Source: Pseudomonadota bacterium (GTDB lineage: Bacteria > Pseudomonadota > Gammaproteobacteria > Burkholderiales > JAJZUU01). Taken from it: 59,220 bases of DNA. The translations under genes were made by a program, and so were the position numbers. Positions within the stretch are counted from its first letter, which is position 1. Each line of letters opens with the position of its first letter. The notes under the pieces are model-generated. The model was not told the DNA's origin, did no database searches, and saw nothing but the letters and a program-made list of their open reading frames with translations. Below are positions 24,217 to 30,593 of this stretch, piece by piece. Location of the stretch: positions 1 through 59,220 of the forward strand of contig JAJZUU010000012.1 of assembly GCA_021848325.1 (NCBI GenBank), read 5' to 3'.

Positions 24217-25619
24217 CGCCGGCCCCGCTCGCGGTAGAGGTCGCGGAAGGTGCGGCCCGGGGGGGCCGGCATGTCGCGCCCCGCGCTCCAGCCGGCGGCC
24301 CCGGGCAGGCGGTGCAACAGCCTGTCCTTGCCGCCGGCCCGGGCCAGCAGCCAGGCCGCGGCGCGCGTCCCGACGGCATACAGGGTGGCGCGTTTGGCGG
24401 TCCAGGCCCAGAGCCGCAGGGCCAGCCGCTCCCGCCAGGGGCGCAGCCCCCGCTCGGTCTGCCGTTCCCGCAGGCGCCGCAGCAGGTCCGGCAAGGGGAT
24501 GCGGACCGGGCACACGGCGCCGCAGGCACCGCACATGGTGCAGGCGTGGGGCAGATCCAGCGCGTTTTCCAGGCCCTGGTAGGCCGGCGTCAGGACCGAT
24601 CCCATCGGCCCCGGGTAGACCCAGCCGTAGGCATGCCCCCCCACGTTCTGGTACACCGGGCAGTGGTTCATGCAGGCCCCGCAACGGATGCAGCGCAGGA
24701 TGGACTGCAGTTCGTCCCCCAGCAGGCGGCTGCGGCCATTGTCCAGGAGGATCACGTGCATCTGCTCGGGGCCGTCGGGGTCGCGCTCCCCCTTGGCGCC
24801 GGTGAGCAGCGAGACATAGTTGGTGATGGCCTGCCCGGTGGCGGAACGGGGCAGCAGGCGCAGCAGGGTGGCAAGGTCCTCCAGGGTGGGCACCACCTTC
24901 TCGATGCCGGTGATGACCACGTGCACCCGGGGCAGGGTGGTGACCAGCCGTCCGTTGCCCTCGTTGGTGACGATCACGGCCGAGCCGGTCTCCGCCACCA
25001 GGAAATTGGCCCCGGAGATGCCCATGTCGGCCCCGAGGAAGGCCGGCCGCAGCACCTCCCGCGCCTCCCGGCACAATTCGGCGATATCCGTCTTGCGCGG
25101 CGTATGGTGCTTTTCGTGAAACAGCTCCGAGATCTCTTCCTTGCTCTTGTGCACCACCGGGGCCACGATGTGGGACGGCGGCTCCTGGGCGAGTTGCAGG
25201 ATGTATTCCCCCAGGTCGGTTTCGGTGACCCGGATGCCGGCCTGTTCCAGGGCGTGGTTGAGCCCGCATTCCTCGCTCACCATGGACTTGGACTTGGCTG
25301 CCGTGCGCACCCCGTGGGCTGCGGCGATTTCGACCACGATGCGGTTCGCGTCGGCGCCGGTCTCCGCCCAGTGCACGTGGGCGCCGCGCGCGATGGCCTC
25401 CCTCTCGAAGCGCAGCAGGTAGCCGTCCAGGTCGGCCAGTGCGCGCTCCCGCACGGCAGCGGCGGCATCGGCGAGCGAGTCGAAACCGTCGAGTTCCGCC
25501 AGCGCCGCCGCCCGGCCGTCGACGAATTTGTCCTGCAGCCGGCGCAAGGCCGCCTGCAGCTTGACGTCGCCCAGCTTCTGGGCGGCGCGATGCTTGAATT
25601 CCCCGGCGCTGCATTCCAT
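24213..25619 (-). CDS. lutB: Lactate utilisation iron-sulfur protein LutB
   Basis: This 468-residue protein is the iron-sulfur and LUD-domain subunit of the lactate oxidation complex. The N-terminal LUD domain spans about residues 60-290 (ending near TETGSAV-type motifs such as AETGSAVIVTNEGNGRL). Two 4Fe-4S motifs follow: CIRCGACMNHCPVY (about 308-321) and CTMCGACGAVCPVRIPL (about 359-375). The C-terminal tail is helical. The ATG at 25619 shares its A with the lutA stop (TGATG), so the genes are translationally coupled. The order lutA, lutB, lutC is the usual one. Confidence 0.93.
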   Translation of the reverse strand: MECSAGEFKHRAAQKLGDVKLQAALRRLQDKFVDGRAAALAELDGFDSLADAAAAVRERALADLDGYLLRFEREAIARGAHVHWAETGADANRIVVEIAAAHGVRTAAKSKSMVSEECGLNHALEQAGIRVTETDLGEYILQLAQEPPSHIVAPVVHKSKEEISELFHEKHHTPRKTDIAELCREAREVLRPAFLGADMGISGANFLVAETGSAVIVTNEGNGRLVTTLPRVHVVITGIEKVVPTLEDLATLLRLLPRSATGQAITNYVSLLTGAKGERDPDGPEQMHVILLDNGRSRLLGDELQSILRCIRCGACMNHCPVYQNVGGHAYGWVYPGPMGSVLTPAYQGLENALDLPHACTMCGACGAVCPVRIPLPDLLRRLRERQTERGLRPWRERLALRLWAWTAKRATLYAVGTRAAAWLLARAGGKDRLLHRLPGAAGWSAGRDMPAPPGRTFRDLYRERGRR

Positions 25620-26353
25620 CAGTCCTGCCCCTCTTCTCCGGCCAGCAGCTCGGCGATATGGAGCACCCGGGTGGTATGGTTCCCGCGCCGCCGCAGGCGG
25701 CCCTCGATGTTGAGCAGGCAACCCAGATCGCCGCCGGCCAGAGCATCCGCTCCGGTCGCCTCGCCGTGGTCGCACTTGTGGTCCGCCATGCGCGCCGAGA
25801 TGTCGCCGAACTTCAGCGAGAACGTGCCGCCGAAGCCGCAGCAGGTGGTCGATTCCCGCATCTCCACCAGGCGCACCCCGGGCATCTTGGCCAGCAGCGC
25901 CCGCGGCTGCCGGCTGATCCCAAGCTCCCGCAGCCCGGAGCAGGAATCGTGATAGGTCAGGGAGCCGGAAAAGCGCCCCGGCACCCGCTCCAGCTTCATC
26001 ACGCTCACCAGAAAGTCCGTCAGTTCGTAGGTGCGCCGGCAAAGGGGCTCCAGTTCGGCGAGGATCTCGGGCTCGGCACGGAACAGGTCGGGATAGTGGG
26101 TGCGGATCATGCCGGCACAGGAGCCGGAAGGTGCGACCACATAATCGCAGCCGGCGAACTCCTCCATGAATTTCAGGGCCAACCCCCTGACCGCCTTGGC
26201 GTCGCCCGCATTGTAGGCCGGCTGGCCGCAGCAGGTCTGGGTCTCCGGCACCACCACCCGGCACCCGGCGTGCTCCAATAGTTTCAGGGCCGAAAAGCCG
26301 ATGCTGGGCCGCATCAGGTCCACCAGACAGGTCACGAACAGGCCGACACGCAT
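25619..26353 (-). CDS. lutA: Lactate utilisation protein LutA (CCG-domain)
   Basis: This 244-residue protein consists of two CCG domains like those of heterodisulfide reductase subunit B and GlcF. The motifs are TCCGQPAYNAGD in the first half and TTCCGFGGTFSLKFGD in the second, each with paired Cys that bind an Fe-S cluster. The start may be ATG at 26353 or GTG at 26356, both served by GGAG upstream; I take the ATG. It is the first gene of lutABC and is divergent from the IclR-type regulator gene, with 195 bp between them. This arrangement suggests that the regulator controls lutABC. Confidence 0.93.
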   Translation of the reverse strand: MRVGLFVTCLVDLMRPSIGFSALKLLEHAGCRVVVPETQTCCGQPAYNAGDAKAVRGLALKFMEEFAGCDYVVAPSGSCAGMIRTHYPDLFRAEPEILAELEPLCRRTYELTDFLVSVMKLERVPGRFSGSLTYHDSCSGLRELGISRQPRALLAKMPGVRLVEMRESTTCCGFGGTFSLKFGDISARMADHKCDHGEATGADALAGGDLGCLLNIEGRLRRRGNHTTRVLHIAELLAGEEGQD

Positions 26354-26431
26354 CACTGAGATCTCCGCTCCGCGGTGAAAAGCGCCGCCCGCGGGTGGTC
26401 TCCAGGGGCAGGCATTGGTAGGTTAAGGCTA

Positions 26432-26478
26432 TTGACGCCTCATGCATTAGGATTCATTATTATTTTGAATAATGATCC
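26432..26478 (+). promoter_or_regulatory. Promoter and overlapping operator dyad in the lutA-iclR gap
   Basis: For the rightward regulator gene a -35 (TTGACG, 26432-26437), a 17-bp spacer and a -10 (CATTAT, 26455-26460) are well placed. An inverted repeat, GGATTCATTATT at 26450-26461 and AATAATGATCC at 26468-26478, overlaps the -10. It is near perfect (one base missing in the right arm), as expected for an operator of the regulator itself. A leftward -35/-10 pair (TTGTGA and CAAAAT) uses the same dyad. Confidence 0.55.
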
Positions 26479-26494
26479 AGCTTTTCACAACATG
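26477..26494 (-). promoter_or_regulatory. Box resembling the C2-cluster boxes, upstream of lutA
   Basis: On the minus strand the sequence CATGTTGTGAAAAGCTGG shares GTTGTGA and a following AAAGCT with the box at 8750-8767 (GTTGTGAGAAATGCT). It overlaps the -35 of the leftward lutA promoter candidate. The similarity is short and may be chance. Confidence 0.3.
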
Positions 26495-26548
26495 CAATGC
26501 GGGCGCGCCGCCCGCCTCTCCCCTATCACGGCCCGGCGACGGCCTCAG

Positions 26549-27331
26549 ATGGCACGATATATTTTGAGCGAAACGGAATCCAGATCGTCGATCCAGGTGA
26601 TCGACCGCATGATGAGCCTGCTGGACGCGCTGGCCGGCCATGCCGAACCGGTCGGCCTGAAGCAGTTGGCGCGGCTGACCGGGCTGCACCCTTCCAGCGC
26701 CCATCGCATCCTCAACGTGATGGTGGAAAAGCGCCTGGTGGAACGGGTGGAGCCCGGGACCTACCGCCTGGGCATCAAGCTGCTGGAACTGGGCAACCTG
26801 GTCAAGTCCCGGCTCAACGTGCGCCAAGTGGCGCTGCCGTTCATGCAGAAGCTGAACGAGGAACTGGGCGAGACCGTGAACCTGATCCTGCGCCAGGGCG
26901 ACGAGGTGGTGTACGTGGAGCGCACCTTCAGCGGCAAATCGATGATGCGCGTGGTCCAGCTCATCGGCGCCCGCGCCCCGCTGCACATCACCGCCGTGGG
27001 GAAGATATTCCTGGCCGCCGACGGCCCCGACGGCTGCGCGAAGTACGCCAGGCGCACCGGACTGCCGGCCTTTACCGAGCACACCATCACCGGCCTGGAA
27101 GAATTGTGCGCAAAAGTGGGGCAGGCCCGCCGCGACGGCTTCGCCTTCGACGATGAAGAAGCCGAGAAAGGCGTGGGCTGCATCGGCGCCGGGATCTACG
27201 ACGCCAGCGGCAGGCTGGCTGCCGGGCTGTCCGTTTCCGCCCCGGCGGAAAGGCTGAACAAGGCCTGGGCGGCAAGGGTAAAGGAAAGCGCGGACGAGAT
27301 ATCCCGCGCCCTGGGCTACAAGGGAAAGTGA
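26549..27331 (+). CDS. IclR-family transcriptional regulator
   Basis: This 260-residue regulator has an N-terminal winged helix (about residues 12-75; GLKQLARLTGLHPSSAHRIL is the helix-turn-helix) and a C-terminal IclR effector-binding domain of about 170 residues. Family marks are HITAVGKIFLA and GCIGAGIYDASGRLAAGLSVS. IclR proteins bind small carboxylates or aromatics and often repress a divergent operon and themselves. The ATG at 26549 gives the family start; earlier in-frame starts add unlike sequence. Divergence from lutA and the dyad in between suggest control of lutABC, and possibly of the livK operon next to it. Effector unknown. Confidence 0.9.
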   Translation: MARYILSETESRSSIQVIDRMMSLLDALAGHAEPVGLKQLARLTGLHPSSAHRILNVMVEKRLVERVEPGTYRLGIKLLELGNLVKSRLNVRQVALPFMQKLNEELGETVNLILRQGDEVVYVERTFSGKSMMRVVQLIGARAPLHITAVGKIFLAADGPDGCAKYARRTGLPAFTEHTITGLEELCAKVGQARRDGFAFDDEEAEKGVGCIGAGIYDASGRLAAGLSVSAPAERLNKAWAARVKESADEISRALGYKGK

Positions 27332-27486
27332 CGCCCTGGCCGCCGCGTGAACCGGCGCCCCCTGCCGTGCCCGGATCATATTCCGTGCTGTAAGTTTCGT
27401 GTAAACTTTGCGGCGTATCATGGATTCCGGATATTCAGGATATTCTAATCCATTTATAAATCTGACCACCGCGTAAGGAGATAACC

Positions 27487-28824
27487 ATGAAGCTGGGCAC
27501 AGCCGCAAGGAACGCGACCGCAGGGTTCCTGTTTCTGCAAGCATTGGTGTTTTTTTCCAGCAACAGCGCATTCGCCGTCCCCAGTTTCGCGCGCCAGACG
27601 GGCCTGACGTGCGCGGCCTGCCACGTAGGCTTTCCGGAACTCACGCCGTTCGGGCGCATGTTCAAACTGAACGGCTATACCATGAAATCGGCAAACGCCC
27701 CGAAGTGGCTGCCCCTGGCGGTGATGATCCAGGCCTCGGTCACCTCCACCCGGAATACTACGGGCGTGGCGGACAGCTTCCCGCGGGACGGGGACCTGGT
27801 GGCGCAACAGGCGAGCCTGTTCTATGCCGGCCGCATCACCGACAAGACGGGGGCCTTCGTCCAGTGGACCTATGACGGGGTCGCGCACCACAGCAACCTC
27901 GACAACACCGACCTCCGTTACGCCGACAAGTACGCGGGCAAGGGCACCGACCTGATCTACGGCTTCACCCTGAACAACAACCCCACCTCCCAGGACGTGT
28001 GGAACTCCACCCCGGCCTTCGGCTATCCCTATGCGGCGTCCAGCGTCGCCAACGGGCCGGCCGCCGCCACCCTGATCGACGGCGGACTGGGACAGCAGGT
28101 GGCGGGGCTGGGTGCCTACGCCTACTGGAACAAGACGCTGTACGGGGAACTGAGCGCCTACCGCACGGCGGACCAGGTGTTCTCCGTGCTTCGGGCCGGC
28201 CAGGATACCGCCACCTCCGGCGGGGTCGCCGCGTTGGACGGCTACAACCCCTACTGGCGCCTGGCCCTGACCCGCGAGTGGGGCCCACACTCGGTGATGG
28301 CCGGCACCTACGGCATGGTAGCCGACGTCTACCCGGATAACCTGAACCCCAGCGGGCCCACCGACCGGTTCAAGGACATCGCCTTCGACGCCCAGTACCA
28401 GTACCTGACCGAGCCCCACAGCTTCACCGCCCAGGCCACCTGGATCCACGAGAAGACCGACTGGAACGCCAGCTACCCCGCGGGCGGGGTGGACAACCCA
28501 TCGTCTTCCCTGAACACCTTCCGCGCCAACGCGACCTACTACTATCAGCGCAAGTACGGCGCCACCCTGTCCTACTTCTCCACCACCGGCGACACCGATG
28601 CCACCCGTTGGAGCCCCGCGGCCGTCACCGGCAGCGCCAACGGCAGCCCGGACAGCAGCGGCTACATCATGGAGGCGGACTACCTGCCGCTGCAAAACGT
28701 GAAGCTGGCGCTGCAATACACCGCCTACCAGAAGTTCAACGGCGCCAGCACGAACTATGACGGGTACGGCAGAAACGCCTCCGACAACGACACCCTGTAC
28801 CTGCTCGGCTGGTTCATGTTCTAA
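27487..28824 (+). CDS. Outer-membrane porin-cytochrome fusion, Cyc2-like
   Basis: This 445-residue protein has a signal peptide cut probably after SNSAFA (residue 30), then a single heme c motif CAACH at 42-46 within ARQTGLTCAACHVGFPEL. The rest, about residue 70 to the end, alternates polar and aromatic residues in amphipathic strands, as in a beta-barrel, and ends in phenylalanine (GWFMF), a typical outer-membrane assembly signal. One N-terminal heme fused to a barrel of this size is the layout of Cyc2, the iron-oxidising outer-membrane cytochrome, and of related proteins of unknown role. The ribosome site AAGGAGATAACC before the ATG is very strong. It stands alone, with a hairpin downstream. 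Electron donor unknown; true Cyc2 function needs a phylogenetic test. Confidence 0.7.
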   Translation: MKLGTAARNATAGFLFLQALVFFSSNSAFAVPSFARQTGLTCAACHVGFPELTPFGRMFKLNGYTMKSANAPKWLPLAVMIQASVTSTRNTTGVADSFPRDGDLVAQQASLFYAGRITDKTGAFVQWTYDGVAHHSNLDNTDLRYADKYAGKGTDLIYGFTLNNNPTSQDVWNSTPAFGYPYAASSVANGPAAATLIDGGLGQQVAGLGAYAYWNKTLYGELSAYRTADQVFSVLRAGQDTATSGGVAALDGYNPYWRLALTREWGPHSVMAGTYGMVADVYPDNLNPSGPTDRFKDIAFDAQYQYLTEPHSFTAQATWIHEKTDWNASYPAGGVDNPSSSLNTFRANATYYYQRKYGATLSYFSTTGDTDATRWSPAAVTGSANGSPDSSGYIMEADYLPLQNVKLALQYTAYQKFNGASTNYDGYGRNASDNDTLYLLGWFMF

Positions 28825-28837
28825 CACAGCCCCACCG

Positions 28838-28863
28838 CCCCGCGGCGACCCGTCGCCGCGGGG
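28838..28863 (+). terminator. GC-rich hairpin after the Cyc2-like gene
   Basis: CCCCGCGGCGAC (28838-28849) and its exact reverse complement (28852-28863) form a very stable stem with almost no loop, 14 bp after the stop codon. There is no U-run, so it may stop polymerase weakly or mainly protect the 3' end of the message. Confidence 0.6.
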
Positions 28864-28952
28864 GCATCACCGCCCTGCCGATGGTCCGAACAACAGTGAA
28901 CAACAGGGGACAGACCACGGTTTTCGTCAGTTGGTCATCAACGAAGGCGCGG

Positions 28953-29344
28953 GTAGAGTAGAGAACAGGAACACTACGTTCCTGCCCTCCCTCATCAAAC
29001 CGTGCATGCGGTTTTCCCGGCTCGGCTTCTCCAGTTCGTTTACGAGGCTACTCATGGGTTCACTTGCGTTACGGCCTGCTACCTTGCTGTTTGGAAACTC
29101 ACGACCCCGCGTTACCACGACGCCGCTTCCTCATGCTACCAAGGCGTACGGACAACTCCTTGGGCGGGACTCTAACCCACTGGATTTACTGCTGTTACTG
29201 CGAACGGTCAGGTCTTGCATTACAACAAGGCAAACGGAACCGCCGCGAGAACCCGGGCTTGCCTCTCCGATTGCTACCGGCCGGAACGAAAGTTGCCGGG
29301 TGGGATTCACCCCCGCGGGAAGACGGCGTCTTTGCACGGCGCAC
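28953..29344 (-). mobile_element. Relic of a group II intron lacking its reverse transcriptase
   Basis: On the minus strand the element begins GTGCGCC at 29344, which fits the conserved 5' end of group II introns (GUGYG). The 3' part has a domain V-like hairpin (28996-29023: GAGCC, a GGGAAAACC loop side and GCATGCACGGTTT) and then a domain VI-like stem, CAGGAAC with GTTCCTG (28966-28984), ending near TCTACTCTAC. The whole is about 390 nt, too short for a reverse transcriptase and for all of domain I. It would thus be an internally deleted, non-mobile copy. It starts 14 bp after the stop codon of the DsrE-like gene. Only the ends and hairpins are seen; the fold is inferred. Confidence 0.55.
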
Positions 29345-29357
29345 TGAAATATCCGGG

Positions 29358-29861
29358 CTAATATACCGGAACAAGGCTGTAACCCTGGGCCTGATAGCCG
29401 ATCGCGGAAATGAAACCGTTACCGACAGGGTGCACCTCCGGGATCAGTTCGGTGGGCGGGATGTCCATCCCCTTCAGTGCTACTCCACAAGCCTCCGTCC
29501 GGATATCCATCTCGTTGAGTTTCCTGATGGCTGTCTGGATCTGGGAAACGGCCCGTTCATCCTTGTAGGAGATGCCGCGCCGGTCTTTGGTCAGGAAGGC
29601 GACCGTAGGTCCAATGACCACGACCACGATGTGGGGCTCCACACCTTGCTTTGACATGCTTTTATCGGTCGTCTGGATGGTTTCGAGGACGCGGGCTACC
29701 CGACCCGGGTTGTCAACGTCTATCATGAACACGCCCTTGGCCGAGTGCAGGCCCTGCAGCGCGGCGGCATCCTGGAGGTCTGCAGCGTGAGCATCCGGTA
29801 GCGTGAGCAGTCCGCTGCAAAGTAGCGACATAACGGCAAGCAATAGTCTGCGAATGTTCAT
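29358..29861 (-). CDS. Periplasmic DsrE-family protein
   Basis: This 167-residue protein has a signal peptide (cut probably after PDAHA, residue 26) and then a DsrE/DsrF-like fold of about 135 residues. Family features are the repeated beta-alpha pattern with EPHIVVVVIGPTVAFLTKD and the single conserved Cys in TEACGVALKGMDI (about 130). DsrE-type proteins handle sulfur transfer in the cytoplasm, but the exported, single-Cys versions have no proven role. The ATG at 29861 has AGGAG eight bases upstream. The gene stands between the intron relic and the small cassette, with no sulfur genes in view. A role in sulfur or redox chemistry of the periplasm is only a suggestion. Confidence 0.75.
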   Translation of the reverse strand: MNIRRLLLAVMSLLCSGLLTLPDAHAADLQDAAALQGLHSAKGVFMIDVDNPGRVARVLETIQTTDKSMSKQGVEPHIVVVVIGPTVAFLTKDRRGISYKDERAVSQIQTAIRKLNEMDIRTEACGVALKGMDIPPTELIPEVHPVGNGFISAIGYQAQGYSLVPVY

Positions 29862-29967
29862 CGGTTACGCTCCTGATATGTAGTGCCATGAGAGCCTGGC
29901 CCCTTTTTGTTTTTGTTTTGCTACTGTGTCGCCTGTCGGCGGAAATTCCCGTTGGAATTCGGCGAGT

Positions 29968-30189
29968 TTATGTCGGCTTTTCCTGGCCTTTTTTGGTGAT
30001 CCGCCGCGGCGCCGGCTTCCCCTGCGCGGCCAGCGCGATTTCCAGTGCAGTTTCCAGGCGAACCAGCCGCATCGTCAAATCCTCGATCCGCGCCTGCTGA
30101 TTCTTGATTGTATCCGCCATGCGCTCCACCTTGTCGTTCATCTTGATGACGGTGGTGAACGCGTCCCACAGTTTTTCGGACAACCCCAT
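29968..30189 (-). CDS. Small coiled-coil protein, second gene of the cassette
   Basis: This 73-residue protein is almost wholly helical with heptad-like spacing from about residue 10 to 55 (KMNDKVERMADTIKN, then RIEDLTMRLVRLETALEIAL) and a basic tail (APRRITKKGQEKP). I do not recognise the family. Its ATG shares a base with the stop codon of the upstream gene (TGATG), so the two are translationally coupled. The stop is at 29968. Such size, shape and coupling recall the partner in small regulatory or addiction-type pairs, but no toxin-like motif is visible. It could equally be a structural or accessory partner of the DNA-binding protein upstream. Confidence 0.6.
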   Translation of the reverse strand: MGLSEKLWDAFTTVIKMNDKVERMADTIKNQQARIEDLTMRLVRLETALEIALAAQGKPAPRRITKKGQEKPT

Positions 30190-30479
30190 CAGGCGGCCTC
30201 CCGCTCGCCATGGCGGGCCTCGATTTCGGCGATGCGCTTCTCCGAGGCATCGACATAGGCCAGCGCCTCGTCAATGGCGCGCTCGGCCTGGAGGGTGGTC
30301 TTCACCACTTGGGCAAGCAGGCCCTTCAGCAAGGCGTCGTCCTCCTCCGGGCTGTAAGCATCCCCGGCGCGGCGCAAGTACTCGCCGGTGGACAGACCCG
30401 CCGCCTTGGCACGGGCGGTTAGTCGCTCCTTCTGCGTTTTGGTCACCAGGACCGGAATACGTTCGGTTGCGGTACTCAT
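30189..30479 (-). CDS. Ribbon-helix-helix-like small protein, first gene of the cassette
   Basis: This 96-residue protein begins with TERIPVLVTKTQKERLTARA and continues AAGLSTGEYLRRA, which fits a strand followed by two helices, as in ribbon-helix-helix (CopG/MobC-like) DNA-binding proteins. The C-terminal half (about 45-90) is a long helix with an acidic and an alanine-rich face (LQAERAIDEALAYVDASEKR). The ATG at 30479 has AGGAG six bases upstream; an upstream extension of the frame is not supported. A palindrome with a promoter lies just before it, which fits self-repression. Possible names are antitoxin-like regulator or mobilisation protein remnant; neither is proven. Confidence 0.65.
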   Translation of the reverse strand: MSTATERIPVLVTKTQKERLTARAKAAGLSTGEYLRRAGDAYSPEEDDALLKGLLAQVVKTTLQAERAIDEALAYVDASEKRIAEIEARHGEREAA

Positions 30480-30493
30480 GAGCCTGCTCCTAT

Positions 30494-30520
30494 GTTCATG
30501 GTCGGCACATGAACAGTATA
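30494..30520 (-). promoter_or_regulatory. Promoter -10 with palindromic operator for the small cassette
   Basis: On the minus strand a -10 (TATACT, 30520-30515) is followed at once by GTTCATG and its exact inverse CATGAAC (30494-30514, 7-bp spacer). A protein bound there would cover the transcription start. The -35 is weak. The layout fits self-repression by the ribbon-helix-helix-like product. Confidence 0.55.
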
Positions 30521-30593
30521 GCGCGTCTTTCGGCACGTCGCATTCCAAGCCTTAAGCGTAGGGGGCGCGGCGGGAGGCGACGCTGGCCAAAGG

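Noticed and set aside
28927-29118. A 63-codon minus-strand frame in the intron relic.
   Set aside because: It reads through the domain V- and VI-like hairpins, so it is more likely RNA structure than protein.
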